Shown: positions 46,746-59,869 of the stretch, one piece after another
Position numbering within the stretch: the stretch's first letter is position 1
Layout of the letters: each line of letters opens with the position of its first letter
From: Saturnia japonica
Lineage: Eukaryota; Arthropoda; Insecta; Lepidoptera; Saturniidae
NCBI GenBank assembly: GCA_033032175.1
Contig: CM065304.1
Coordinates: forward strand, 1,302,001-1,366,000
Reading direction: 5' to 3'
DNA length: 64,000 nt
Made by a program: the position numbers and the translations under genes
Notes under the pieces: generated by a model
What the model was told of the DNA's origin: nothing
The model's input: the letters and a program-made list of their open reading frames with translations, nothing else
Databases searched by the model: none

Positions 46746-47374
46746 CTAGCTGTGCCCGGCGGTTTACCAGCATGCAATTTAAAAGATATCACTGATTGAT
46801 GGTCTATCGCAATTCAGTAATAGACAATATTTTTAACGGGTGGCCAGGATTGTGCGTCACATCGAACGTCGAGTGTCAAATTATTTTAATTTTCCATTAT
46901 CTCTCAAATTATGCAACCAAATAACATGCTGTAAATTGTATTGATGATGAAGTAACTTTCCTCCGTAAGGATTAATATGCCATGTGTAAAAATAATGCTC
47001 ATAAAACACAATTTCATTTACAATAAATATTTGTCACATAATACTTTATTATACTTTATATATATGAGATAAGCATATGGTATCGCGAATTATTTTTTAA
47101 ATATACTAAGGACAAATATTTTTGTGGAACATTATATTTACGTATTACTAACCATTACGGCAGCACTCGGGGATAAAGCAGTTCGGGAGCGCTTTGTGTT
47201 TTCCGACTTAACAAAAATATTAAAGGCAATTTGATAGGTTTAGCTTAATGATAAACACTATATTCGTCGTAAATCTGGCTATTATATACAAAAATAATTT
47301 GTCCAGTCCGACTGATAGTTGCAGAGATTAGCGGTTTTTTTTTAAACAAACAAACAATTTATATTAGTATTAAT
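46746..47374 (-). mobile_element. Helitron-like family C, diverged complete copy
   Basis: The reversed end is ctagctgtgcccggcggttt. The order of blocks is the same as in the 23.2-kb copy: cgtaaggattaatatgccat, then ttgcagagattagcgg and the atattagtatta head. Confidence 0.5.
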
Positions 47375-47414
47375 ACCGAAAAATATTTTCAAAAAGACAA
47401 TTTTTTAAATATTT

Positions 47415-47735
47415 TTTTATATCACGATGGTGGCAAGCATGTGGTCCGCCTGATGATAAGCGGTCATCGCAGCCTATAACAAAAGCAACACATGCACTTT
47501 GACAGCCCTTTGAAAGCCTATTCACTCCATTTTTAAAGAACCTCATACCGTAGGTGGTCCTCCGGATAAACCACATCAGGGAACTTCACATCTGGAGAGT
47601 TCATGGAAGATAAACTCCTAAATTATAATGAAGTACGTTCTAAACAGGCAAGACAATTTTTAACAAAAAAGTAAAACAACTTCAATGACTTTGTAAAATT
47701 CCCTAGTGTATCTTCGAAGATTACAAATTTACTAA
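47415..47735 (+). repeat. LINE-like fragments (types M then L)
   Basis: ggcaagcatgtggtccgcct with gataagcggtcatcgcagcc belongs to type M. From 47643 ttaacaaaaaagtaaaacaa and ccctagtgtatcttcgaaga belong to type L. Confidence 0.45.
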
Positions 47736-49584
47736 GCTATTCCTACTACTTTCTAAACGAATAAATTAAATACTACACTAATTTTAATTTTGTTATTATA
47801 TGAGCCAATATATAATTTAAAAAAAATTGCTTTATCTATACCTACATTAGAAAGCTTTTACCCGTTGCTATTGATATCATAGATTCAAATCTGGGTCGGA
47901 TCATTAATAAATTACGTCAAAGGAGGGACGGTCACGAAAAATATCTTTAATAAAATGATTATATATACTATATACGATATGCGAAAATTCGGTTTATTAT
48001 ACTGATAAATTACGTAATCTAAATTTACACACAAACTATATATGTTATATTTACGGCACGAATGAGAACTATTTACTTTTTATTTACTCTGTGATGTAGT
48101 TTCTCTCTTATTGCGTACCCTACGAAAGGTTTATGGTATTTTACGGTTAGAGACGAGACATAGAAGTAAACTCCTGCAAAATTCATTTAGTTACCAATTG
48201 TCAACTGTTTATACAATTGAGACTCTTTGTCAGCGTGATACATAGATATTTCAATTTGTAGTAGACAATTTTGTACCAACAATTAATTTATCAATTTCTG
48301 TCTGTATTTTGTATATTTCCACTATGGTTAACATGTCTCTTCGGTCACACCGTCACTTAAAATCAGGTGAACCTGTAGTGTAACACAAAAAAATTGTATT
48401 TGTTAAATAATTAAATCTACTTTTGAATAAAACAGAGTGCGATATTTTTAAATTAGTGTAACATAAATATTTTTATATAGAAATATAATTATTAATAAAT
48501 GTAATATAGATTATGTTATATATTTTAAACTTTATGCGGTTGATCTAAGGTTGTTTGGTGCCATTTTCTGTTGATGACGATTTTTCATACAAGTTATGAG
48601 CTTAACAATTTCATGTATTTTTTTTTTGTATGTATTTTTTTATTGATATTTGATGATCGTCATAGTTTTAATAACCAATATAAATACAAATTCGTCATCT
48701 ATAGTACGGCCAATAACCAAGTTTTTCAGGTAATAGTGTTAGTTACTATAATAAGATTCCTAATCGCAATACCGATTTTGCAATACAATAAGTTCGAGGA
48801 CCAAGATTTAGTGTCAAAAGGTTTAGAGTTAATCATAACGTGAATGATATTGATGTCTGGATATGATTGCCTCTCTGTACAAGCACTAAATATAATTATT
48901 AACTATGAAAATAATTACACAATTGAAAAAATTATAAACCTGATCGACTTTTTTGTCGGCTCTCCTCGATGACTGGGACGTTTTCCGAAACGTACTGTTA
49001 TGAGCCTCTTTAGGATTAGGTTTTTAAAAAAAGAAATTAATCGGTTTCACAGCCGTCTAGCTCAGTTAGAGAGTGGATAGAGACTGACTAACTGGGAAGG
49101 GGCTGTCTAGCTAACTAAATATACTATTAGAATGCAGAGCAAGTAGGATAAAATGAGGTGTATGCAAGTTAGGGTGCAATTTAGGCATATAACAGTACGT
49201 TCCCGTTTAACGTACCCGAGTGCCTTCTTAGGGCTTAAATTAAAGAAAGTGTTTTTGATTTTTATTTTTATCATTGATGGAAATAAGGGACATTGTGATA
49301 CTTTCAATAAAGAGCTCTGTTATGGTACATGGAAGCTACGTTTATATTTAAAAAGAACTACTTTAATATGCAACATAATATAGGCGTTAATTGAAGCCAA
49401 TAGTACGTAGGTACTTGCCGCACGCATTCATTAATTTCATTCCTAAAATAAAGGAGGAGGTATTGGTCTCTATTATTTATTTATATTATTGGGCAATATC
49501 TATATTTAGGATTAAAAATAAGGACGTCCTTCAAATTAAACGATGTTTTGCAACACCGGGTATACATACCTTTTGGATTAATCA
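47736..49584. other. Gene-free stretch with small repeat remnants
   Basis: ttaataaattacgtcaaagg (about 47905) echoes the 8.8-kb MITE. gactgggacgttttccgaaa (about 48971) is a retroelement-tail phrase. tctagctcagttagagag (about 49056) resembles a tRNA A-box but has no B-box after it. No exon is supported. Confidence 0.4.
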
Positions 49585-49905
49585 TCTATATATTAATACG
49601 TGAAGCAAAACCTTTCTACCACTTTTTAAACGTATTACGTGCACGGAAGACTGTGAGATTTGGCATGGTTAAAGTTTACACAAAGAGGGAGTGCAAAAAG
49701 CTAAAAATTTTCTATAATATCTGTTACTAATATATTAAATAAAACAAATTAATACTGCGAATCCTATCCCCAACCAGTACCATTGAATTTAGACCCCCTA
49801 AAATATTGACATTGTCACTCAACGAAAAGTGACAGCTAGTGATGTAGATAATACTTATTGTTTAGGTGTATGAATACTGCAAATGTCAAACAGAAAATAG
49901 TTTTG
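49585..49905 (+). mobile_element. Helitron-like family B, 3'-truncated
   Basis: It starts TCTATATATTAATACGTGAA and keeps the body to tgtcaaacagaaaatag, then breaks off before the GC-rich end. Confidence 0.6.
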
Positions 49906-52900
49906 ATAAATATATAGGTATTACAGACGTAAAATGCATTATAAACTTGCGTATAACATTATTTGAGACGATAAATAACATATGTGATAAATATGGACGA
50001 TAAGAACTAATAAATAAACGTCTACGTTGAGTGGTAAATTAATCACTATATTTATTGACTTTATTCTAGTGATTGACACAATTACAATGTAACATACCCA
50101 GTTTATCAATGTTCGATTATAGTTCGTATAATTTATATTGCACGGCTGCACAGTTTCTCGGCGATGCATCGAATTGAGTCATCCCGTTTGCCGCGTTCGT
50201 TTCATGCTAGGCGCCGTAGGAAATGCGAGAACAGGCGCTTGACATGGCTGTTTTCAACATCAGTCGCGTAGAATGTTGGAAGCACGCCGAGGTTATAGAC
50301 AAATGGCCTAAATATGTGTATGATAGTCTAAAAGTGCACGTAGAGGCCTGATTTTGTTGTCTGAAGCGAAAAAGTATGCGACACAATCACATTGGTCACG
50401 CTACACACAATATCGTTCTTATTCGTTCTCATTACTTTGGACAATGCCATTCTACACAACTACGAAGGGTGGTGCTCTTAGACCGTATAAATACTGATTA
50501 CATCCATCAAATTTATTTGGAGACAGTCACACGTTACATTGGATAGAGGAATTAATCCCTAGTGCCATGATTTTAGTAATAAAAAATAATCCATATATTA
50601 TTGGAGTGCAATAGAACATTTCTAATATGCAGAACGTAATACGTTACCTATTTTTCAATGCCGTATAAAGAGGAAACTGTCGAACCGTATGAATCTTAGG
50701 AACGTGAGCAGGGAGAAAAGGCGATTCGGAAAGAATTTTTATTACATCTTTAATATTTATTGATGTACATACAAAACACTCTTACTGGCTGCACTTGGTT
50801 TATATTAGTACTTGGTAACATTTTTTTATTGGTGACATTTATATTTATAGTCTGTTAATTTTTTATTTATTTATTAAATTTTTAGTTTTGTAAAGTGTCA
50901 AAACTGTCATGTAAATATTTTCATTGTCGTTGTTTAGAAATTATATTATTTTCATAAATTAATGTTTGGTTTTCATTGAAATACAACTAGATATTGCTCT
51001 ACGTACAAACAATGGTTCTTACAATACGGCCACTCGATATCGAAGTGTATAGTGACTATTTGAAATGATACTTGTGAGCATGATAATATATGTGTTGTGG
51101 ACTTTACACACACGTTTAAAAATTCTGGAATAATTTCTAACATAGTCATGAAACGAATCACTAGTTGTTAATGATTTCAAATCATATATTCGATCTCTAC
51201 TTCTGATAATTCATTTTGTTGCCGATTCACTAAAAACCTTTTGTTTTCTATCATTAATAATCTTTGTTGAGCACTGTTTCCTAAATTCAGTATTTATGGT
51301 ATTAAACAACCTGTTGTAACTGCTATTCGGATCTATATCATTTGAATTCTCTGTAGATAATTGCTATTTAATGTTGATATTCAAAATTATCCAATCTAAA
51401 TTCTTAAATAAGTCTAAACGTTCTCTTAAAATCTCCGCTGGGTTTGTCAGACTTCATTTCAATGAGCTGATCCCTATGGCCAGACCGTATCCCAGTAATA
51501 ATAGTATTACGAATTGTGTTAAAGTTACTAAAAATGTTGTCTATGCAAGACGCGGTCTGGGTTGTGATTCTGGTTGGCTCATTAAAAAACAGATCTAAGT
51601 TAATTTAATTAGTCAATTTATATATGAAAATATATTTAGCGTCATAATAACAAAAATTTTAACCATGGGGAAATTTATTTTAATTTACGAGGTAACATTG
51701 AATGCCGTAATTACAATTTTTTGGTCCATGTTATTTTACATCGAAACTATTACATTGTATAATACTTACTGGTTATAATGTAATGTAAATATAATTTAAT
51801 ATTGTGTTTACATAGTTTCATTACGGATATTGTCATTATCTTTGGATTATTTAATAAAATACGCTGCTTGTTAACGTGACCGTGTTGTCGGAATGACACT
51901 GACTTAATCACGCCGATTTCGCTGTGGTTTTTATAGTCGATTTGTTATAGTATACTGATGGCTTCTAGTTGTAGCGCCAGCTCCGACCAATTATTAACCT
52001 ATTCCTTGAGGGTTAGATGAAGTTTTGGAAAGCTTTGTCTAAAAAGCATTTGAGAAAATATGAGATACCATGTAATTTATTGACGTAATTAGCATAATTA
52101 ACCGAAAGCCGTACATCTTCCCGGTTTTAATATGTAATGTAACAATTTTCTCCTATTAATCTTTAATCCGGCCCTTGACGACTTTCATATATATGTCTTC
52201 ATATCCATCATCGCAATAAAAGAAAATAAAACCAAGATCTAATTATAGATGAGAAAACATAGTTATATTGAATTTTCTCGATTGTAGATTCAGTTACGTA
52301 GAAGGCTTTGCCATTTCTTAAATTGCGACTTGATTGAATGATAATGTACTTTTTGTCAGGTGTAACGATAAATTGAAAACATTTGGAAATATAATATTAA
52401 CCAATAGAACTCGATGCAATTATTACTAATTGCTTGTTATTCAAATATACGAAGTATCTTTTTTATTTACTATTCTCCAACTTCGTTTCTCTCGTATAAT
52501 CCGAACGTCTACAGAATATAGTGCTTTATTCCTAAACGCCGTAAGTTTATATTTACGAGTACGTGGCACTGTGAAGTAATTGGGTTATTGTATCGATAGA
52601 CTTTCAACAGACATTTTCCATTTCCACTGTTACATATTTTCGGATTGTAAAAAAACTAGCTCGTATTCACTCAGCTACCCGATGCAATTTCTGTGTACAG
52701 GTATTTTTATTCTATTAGTTCCACATTCATCACTGTAGTCAAAATCAGTTAATGAATTTGAAAATCCGTGTTCTTCCAGTAGCAGTTTCCGGTTTCTACC
52801 AATTTTCTTTATAGATTTTGTTTTCTATAGCTAAAAGCCCTATCAGTTCACGCATCATGATCATCCTTATTTTGCATGCATTACGTCTTCCCCGTAGCCG

Positions 52901-53542
52901 GCTCAGCGTTTAAAGTAAATTTCTGTGGTAAAAGAAGACGTCTGGTACAACTCTCTCACCCATACGGTCAAACCAGTGCAAAGGTAGATAGGACTATTTC
53001 ATTATTTTGTAGCACTATTGAATAAAGTAATAAATAATTTACTACTAATTGGCAAACACTGAAGGCGATGAAACTTTTTATTATGTGCTTAAGTCCACCG
53101 AGTTAGTCGAGGAGCAGACTCACCTACTTATAAGTTAAAATTATTTACATTCTCTAGGGAACAAAGCATAGTTGTCGAGGCCCGGTGGCATGACGTAACG
53201 AACCGGGATCTGAGCTGCACTGGTTTTACCTCCTTTAATGTATGTATCAACCTATAATCTTGAATACAACCAACGTTATTTATGCCTAAGCGGATCAATT
53301 CCGTTTAACAACTTTTTTGCAGCAACATATCTGTATCGAATCTCAGGGTCAGCAGAGAAGCAGTTGACAGTATCAACGTTTTATTTCAATTCAAGTTTTA
53401 TCAGATTTTATTAAACTTTCTCGAAGTAGTTCGTTACTAAAACTTTCTAGGATGGTTTTAAGACAACTCGAAATGGGTGATCTGTGTTATTATTTCGTAT
53501 TCGCTTGTCTTTTATTCAGTAACCAAACTATGGAATGTAAAT
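49906..53542. other. Long stretch of apparently unique DNA
   Basis: No transposon end is recognised in 3.6 kb, the longest such run in the window. A GC-richer patch at 50165-50330 has a minus-strand open segment (PFVYNLGVLPTFYATDVENS...) preceded by acceptor-like cacatatttag and followed about 140 bases later by aataaagtcaataaa. It might be a terminal exon, but two frames are open and the evidence is weak. Confidence 0.35.
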
Positions 53543-53672
53543 AGATAAATTTTAGCTTTCTACACTCCTTTACCATATAAACTTTAACCATGGCAAATCT
53601 CACAGTCTTGCGAGCACGCAATACACTTAAAAAGGGGTAGAAAGTTGTTGCTTCAAGTATTAATATAATGAT
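53543..53672 (-). mobile_element. Helitron-like family B, 5' fragment
   Basis: The reversed family B head (gataaattttagctttctac to gtattaatataatGA) runs into an (ATG)n microsatellite at 53668-53684. Confidence 0.55.
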
Positions 53673-54094
53673 GATGATGATGATATAGATTATATACATG
53701 TTATTTCACTCTATATTTGTATATACCTGTATATAAAATAGCACAAAATAGTGACAAAGTTCACTATGTTAGGTTTCTACATAAAAACAAGTGATTCTAG
53801 TATTCGAACCCCATTTCATCGGAGTCGGCCTCCGATCATGCTTTTACAGAGGCATGATTGTCTCATTGAGCCATAAACATCTCAGACTAAAACTATTCAT
53901 GATCCAGGAAACACTTTCAATAATTACAGGGTTGAGTTGTTTTCACACGTCGCTGCTCGCCCCCTTTTGACTTGCCATCCGTGAATGTTACCGGCTAACC
54001 AAGTAAACTGACTGAAAACTCATTAAAGTTATGACCCTTTCGGAAAAAAAAATTACTAGAGAAATCTTTCCTGTTTCTATTACTATTACTATAA

Positions 54095-54432
54095 CTAGCT
54101 GTGCCCGCGGCTCCGCTCCCATGGACTATAGAATACCCACAGCATTGTAGTGACCCCGCTTTCAAACACGGAGGTCGCCCGTCGATTATCTTAAAGATAA
54201 AAATACTAATTATTTTATTTGCTCGGAACCCTAAATCTTAAGTCTATTCTTCAATGAGAATTACGTCAATTTCGGTCCAACCGTTTCCGAGATTAACCGA
54301 AACAAAAAGACAAAAGTTTTAAAAATTGTTTTTTTTTGTTGTAAGTACCTTATATACTTTCATATGCATTTAGTAGTAAAATTGTTTTTTTGTTGACATT
54401 ACAAACAGACACTTTGACTTTATTTGTATAGA
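54095..54432 (-). mobile_element. Helitron-like family A, short internal-deletion form
   Basis: Both termini are intact (ctagctgtgcccgcggctcc preceded by A; ttgtataGA followed by T), but the copy is only 338 bases. The middle third with the gtgaatcaattcgggcg block is gone. Confidence 0.65.
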
Positions 54433-55059
54433 TTAGAAGTCACAAAACGATACTCGAAGAGAAACTTTTGTTTGTCACTTATAAAGGTCACGTAAAATGT
54501 TTTCCGAAACAATGTGAGGTAATGTACAAAAACAAAATTTTAAGCCTAACAAATAACACATAACCGAGATATTTGTCAACTAATGTAAGCCGCAACGAGC
54601 GGTATTGTGTTCACCTAGCCGCTTTAATAATTGTACATCCACGGTATCTATTTTTTTAGCTTCATATTGTGGAATTTACTTTATAAACTAAAATAGCCTG
54701 TCAACCAGCTTGATTTATTGCAAAATCGTGATGTTAAGTGACGATATGACCTAAAATAGAAACACTAAGACCCTTCGCACACGACGCTACGTAAGTTTTC
54801 GATACTCCCATTGACGACTTACGTCGACGACTCTAGTTGGCGATTATTCCGCCCACGGCCCTACCGGAATCTCGTTAGGTCTGTCGCTATTAGAACAGTT
54901 GCGTACTTACTTAAATCCTGTCACCATATCTGACTCAAGTGATAAAGAAACTCTCATCTCGTATTACTGCTATCGAAACAGGAGAAATCGTTGAAGGAGA
55001 AGATATTGGGTTAATACATATAAAGAAATATAAACTGCAGACTGTTTCGATTTTATTTT
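54433..55059. other. Gene-free stretch
   Basis: A CpG-containing patch at 54770-54880 begins acccttcgcacacgacgcta, wording often seen at MITE ends, and includes the palindrome cgacttacgtcg-like acgtcgacga. No partner end is found. Confidence 0.3.
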
Positions 55060-55285
55060 AGAAAATCACATCCCTTATTGACGGTACTTCCCTACCATAT
55101 AATGTAACACCTCTAATGCCCATCAATCTTTCGAAAGATGTGAGCTTACAAAAATTGGTATAGCGTTCGAAAGGTATCCGACTTCAGTATTCACATTATA
55201 CTTGCAAACGGGTATTGCAAAGATGTAAACAAAACTAAAGCACGATTTATCTCGCCGCTGGCGTCATCTCTGAGTACACTTAGTA
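55060..55285 (-). repeat. Dispersed repeat D, inverted copy
   Basis: taccatataatgtaacacct plus catcaatctttcgaaagatg and the cgctggcgtcatctctgagt block are the reverse of 9790-10030. Confidence 0.5.
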
Positions 55286-55982
55286 TTTTTTGAATGTGAT
55301 ATTGAAAAGTGGGAGTTTTAATTATTTATTGAAAATTGAAAAAAATTGATTCACTGGGTATAAATTATTTTTATTGGTATATTACTGCGGCGTCTAGGTA
55401 AATCAAAATCTGGGTAAAACGAAACCATGGCGTCTCCAAACCTACAGATACACTTATCTAAAACATATTAATTTTTCTTTTTTTATACAAAACATTAATT
55501 TTTATTTATTTACTTCATATTAATTTGTAAAAAAAAAAATTAAAATCCTTGTCGTAAATCATCATTAAATACATGCGACAAATCCATCTGTCCAAAAAAA
55601 TCCAATTGTGTTTTTCTCGTCACACTTTTTAATGTTACGAATTAAAAACGTTACCCACGAGCCATTTGTCATCTCTAACGACAGGAACGGTACCCGGATT
55701 TTAGGGAAAATATTTGTAAAATACTGTTAATTTATTTATATGCATTTAATAATTGATTTAATTTTAGGCTTTTTGTTTGACCATATTCCTACTTCTCGAA
55801 GTTCTTGACATTTAGTTTTGACTCGCATTATTGACTATTCTTGTATCCTATCAATTGATGAATGGTATTATACACCTATTTCCTTCAAGCCGTTTTTGAG
55901 TTAAATGTAGACATACAAATAGAAAGACAAACAATTTTTAAATTAAATGTCATATTCGTGAACTTTGTCCTTTATAATAGAA

Positions 55983-56501
55983 CTAGCTGTATCCGTGGTT
56001 TCGCTCACGTAGGCTACAGAACGCCAGCGCGAATCTTGCTCCCCCGCTCCCGGATATTTTAAAGACAAAAATGCTTATTATGGGTGTTCCTTAGAAGATA
56101 GATGTATACTCTTCCAGACCTTTTTGTATGTCTTTTTAATGTCTACAATTGTTTGGTACACTGGTTTGCTATATCTCTTACGGTTTACTCAGCGTAAGCC
56201 ATTTAAGCGCCCGAATTGATTCACCATGAACATTGTTTTTATTTGTGCGGAACCCTAATATTCTTTTTCTAAAATAAAAGTAGCCTAAGTTACTCCTTAT
56301 AAATTCAGCTATCTACTAGTGAAAGTCGTCAAAATCGTTCAAACCGTTTCGGAGATTATTCGGAACAAACAGACAGACGACAGACAAAAATTTTAAATAT
56401 GGGTGTTTTGGTATAGATTTTGTATATACTTTATAGCATTTAGTAAAAAGCTGTAATTTTGACATTACAAACAGACACGTCAATTTTATTAATTGTATAG
56501 A
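55983..56501 (-). mobile_element. Helitron-like family A, complete copy
   Basis: The reversed end ctagctgtatccgtggtttc is preceded by A; the 5' end attgtataGA is present. It is directly followed by an (AT)n run at 56506-56527. Confidence 0.65.
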
Positions 56502-56527
56502 AGATAATATATATATATATATATATT

Positions 56528-57969
56528 GTAATATGTTACGCTTTGTAATGTTATTGACTGTCAAATGTAATTACTGAAGCACAATGACCGAGAGATACTT
56601 GGCGACAGATTATCAACTCGGAGAGTGGTAGCAATTTAGGTGAAAACTTGAAAAGATTCTATCAATATAGCCACTATACCTTTAACGTAGCACAGCGAAG
56701 TGACTGTGCTATACCTAACGCCGGGTCTAAATGTTTGCCACTTGCCGCAAACGAGCAATAGCTACAAATCAAAATAATAAAAAAGAAAACGACAGTTTGA
56801 ATCTGTGGCAAGCCAAGCTCTATCCACGCGTTTAAATTTGCTGATGCTCATGGAGGTTTGACAAGCGTGTGGACTTTGCTTAAGGGTAAGTATAGTCCAA
56901 TCCAACGACATCGGCAATTACCGAGGATCTACAATTCATCGCCAATCGTCGTTTAGTCAATTGTCTCTTGACACTGTTTAAAGGATTTCATGTAGGGAAT
57001 ACACTGTCCGTTAAAGATATGTCGTAGAGAACTATGATTAAATTAATGAAGTTTTCCTCTACCAAGAGACATAATTAAAACTCACGTTAGTAGATGCAAT
57101 ATTCGAATATGTTACTATAGCAAAATTATCGCGATGAATCGCAATGATTTGTCAATATTTTTTCACGGTTTATACCATATCTACACTACAATAGAACGTA
57201 AATACGTAATTCAACCCAATTTGCGGAATAACTAATATGCAAATGGCAAACCGATCCAATATGATTGAACGCTTATAATTAATTCCGTACAAATTGGTGG
57301 TGTTTATTTTTACTTTCTGTATTTATTTTTTATGTTTTCCGATTCAAAACGACGCTAAAATTGATTTCCAACGCAAATAAACATTTCGGACGTTGAAACA
57401 ATCATTTACTCGAGGTCGAATTAACTATTACTTTCTTTATTTCATTCTTTATTTAACTTTTCTTTTTTTTTTATTAAAAAAAAACCTACCTAAGCTCTGA
57501 TTTTAATTAGCTGGCCAAAAGTCATAGCTGCGATGTTGCAAGCGTGGGGCATACTATTGTAATATAGCTATTCCTAAATGATTCATCGAACCGATGCGAC
57601 CTGACTCCTCGATTTCATTTTTCACATTAGTGTAAATAAATGTTTAATAAATACAAACGTAATATATTAAATATAAAAATATGTATGTATTAATAAAAAA
57701 AACATAAACTGTTCATGTAATAAATAAGTAATCAACAATTAAATAAATGCGATCGATAGAATGCAGTACATAAATGAGATGAAATTACACGAGAGAGCTA
57801 GTTTTTTTTACCTAATACAAATTTTTACATTTTTAATACTTCAATATAAACTCAATTGCAATTTTATTTGGATATAACATATTCAAATATGTAAGTATGA
57901 CTTCAATTTATGTTTTGAAAATGTTACTACAATTATAAATCTACGCTACTTATACTACTCATCAACGAA
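56528..57969. other. Gene-free stretch with one perfect hairpin
   Basis: tagcacag at 56688-56695 and ctgtgcta at 56704-56711 form an 8-bp stem with an 8-base loop. No exon or element end is supported. Confidence 0.4.
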
Positions 57970-58345
57970 AACTCGATTTAGGCAGGACAATATTTAACAA
58001 AAAAGATATACCAACTTATATGATTTTATAGAGGTCCCTGGTGTATCTTCGAAGTTGAAGGTCCAATAGTAATGAAATTAAAATGAGACCATCCTTTAAG
58101 TATCCCCTTTCCTTCGGAAAAAGAATCTTCTAAATCGGTTCATAAACAAAAAAGTTATTACCTGAACATCCATATAAAAAAAACATTCGAATTGAATAAC
58201 CACCGGGTTTTTTTAAGTCAGTTGAAAAGCAGAAGGTTCTCAATTTGATTGCGAAACGGGACCAATTTTAATTTCATTTGCATTAAACCTTGAACTTCGA
58301 ATATATGACAGGGAACACTTCAAGATCATTTAAGTTGGTTTTCTT
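57970..58345. repeat. Foldback of two LINE-like type L tails
   Basis: The plus copy at 57980-58222 contains gtgtatcttcgaagttgaag and aatcggttcataaacaaaaa. From 58240 the reverse of its first part follows (ggaccaattttaatttcatt, ttgaacttcgaatatatgac). The two arms could pair over roughly 80-100 bases. Confidence 0.45.
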
Positions 58346-58650
58346 TTTTAATTATGATAAAAAATATTTGAAAAGCGAAAAATTAACGAATACGTTCTAT
58401 ATAAATTGAGTTGTTATAAAAAAGGTCAATTAATACTACAATCATTTGTAGAAAAAAATATATTTCATTAATTTAAGTTTACATTTAATTTACTAATGTT
58501 CGCTAAAACAACCCTCCCTAACCCCGTGGAGGGGATACAGTTCAAATGGAATCTTTCTAATTAAACACTTGGGAACTACTCTTGTCTGCATACTTTTTCA
58601 GTAAATATTATTTTTATTTTACCAAATTTATAAGGTTTTTATATAATAAA

Positions 58651-58995
58651 CTAGCGTTCGCCCAATCATTGAAATTTGACCAGTTAATTTTTAGTCATAA
58701 ACTATTTTCTGTTTGACATTTGCAGTATGAACCTAAACAATGAACATTATATCACTTGCTATCACTGTTTATTGAGTGTCAATGTCAATATTTTGGGGGG
58801 TTTAAGTTGAATGGCAATGGGTTAGGATTCGCAGTATCAATTTAATATATTTGCAACAGATATTATACATAAACTTTAGCTTTCTGCACTCCTTCTCCAT
58901 ATAAACTTTAACCATGCCTAATCTCACAGTGTTCCGTGCACGCAATATGCTTTAAAAGGGGTATAAAGTTTTTGCTTCACGTATTAATATAATGA
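58651..58995 (-). mobile_element. Helitron-like family B, complete copy
   Basis: The reversed end ctagcgttcgcccaatcatt is preceded by A; the 5' end attaatataatGA is followed by T. This is the cleanest family B copy for defining both termini. Confidence 0.65.
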
Positions 58996-58999
58996 TAAA

Positions 59000-59690
59000 A
59001 AGTAACAAAAACAGAGTGTACAAATTTTTTAACGTTTTATATTTTGAACAATGCACGAGGAAATGGTAGAGCACGTAGGTGATTATCGTATGCAAAATAA
59101 AGACCTGTCATAGTGTTGTATCATAGTTGTTTTTCGCGATTATTCAGTGTAAATTTAATCACCTGGCTTTAGCCGTGTTAGACTTTTATGCCGGAATGAC
59201 TAAAACTATTGTTTCTTGAGCATAGGCTTTCGGAGCCCGTTATTCTCAGTGAATACTTTATTTACAATCACGCTAAATATACGAGATCCTAAAAAGGATA
59301 TAAGTACAAAATAAAGAATAATACGTAGACGAAAAGTACCTAATTAATTTTCTTAAAATGACACAATATGTTTATAGTAGTTATTGACGATATAACATCT
59401 AAACACATAATTAATTTGAACATTGAATAAATTAGAAAATACAAAGTAAGCACTAGATAAATTACATCCCATAAAAAAAATTTATTACTCAAAAATTTAC
59501 TAAGCTTAATTTTTGTAGTAACACAATAATTATGTTTTTATTGTATATTTAAGAAAACAATCTCAAAAATATACACGCAGTCGAAAGAGCACTGATAAGG
59601 AAACATTCACTTTTTTATTTTAATGATATGCTTATTTTATTTATGTTGAAATAATTCATGAAATATAAAAATATTTTATTGTTAAAGACG
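59000..59690. other. AT-rich stretch just downstream (minus strand) of the first exon
   Basis: It is probably the first part of that gene's intron. No element or further exon is recognised. Confidence 0.4.
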
Positions 59691-59693
59691 TAC

Positions 59694-59820
59694 CTTGTTC
59701 GCTCGCAATGAGTTCTGACGATGCGGACGGCATAAGTATGACGTGCAACAAACGCAGGTTGCGCGCGAACACTGCCGCGTTCAACGCTTTACGGTACCTT
59801 TTACGCGGGATTTTCTCCAT
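59694..59820 (-). CDS. First coding exon of an unidentified host gene
   Basis: The ATG at 59820 has a strong start context (A at -3, G at +4: cactATGG). The frame is open for 42 codons, MEKIPRKRYRKALNAAV... ending ...SSELIASEQ, and stops at a consensus donor caag|gtacgt after the first base of codon 43. The exon is CpG-rich in very AT-rich surroundings, which fits a constrained 5' exon. The product would begin with a strongly basic segment (PRKRYRK) and a moderately hydrophobic part (NLRLLHVILM). That is compatible with a mitochondrial or nuclear targeting region, but this is a guess. No family is recognised and the next exon is not identified; it should lie at lower coordinates. Confidence 0.6.
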
Positions 59821-59831
59821 AGTGACGTTCC

Positions 59832-59863
59832 ATCGATAAACCTGACATTGTGACTTATCGATA
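59832..59863 (-). promoter_or_regulatory. DRE-like promoter motifs (TATCGATA, ATCGATA)
   Basis: TATCGATA at 59856-59863 and ATCGATA at 59832-59838 lie 36 and 12 bases before the ATG of the exon above. TATCGATA is the DNA-replication-related element of insect housekeeping promoters, bound by DREF in Drosophila. A tgacgt half site for CRE-type factors is at 59823-59828. Position relative to the transcription start is unknown. Confidence 0.5.
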
Positions 59864-59869
59864 ACAGTT

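Noticed and set aside
49050..49120. tRNA-like word tctagctcagttagagag
   Set aside because: No B-box or cloverleaf follows; at most a SINE head fragment.
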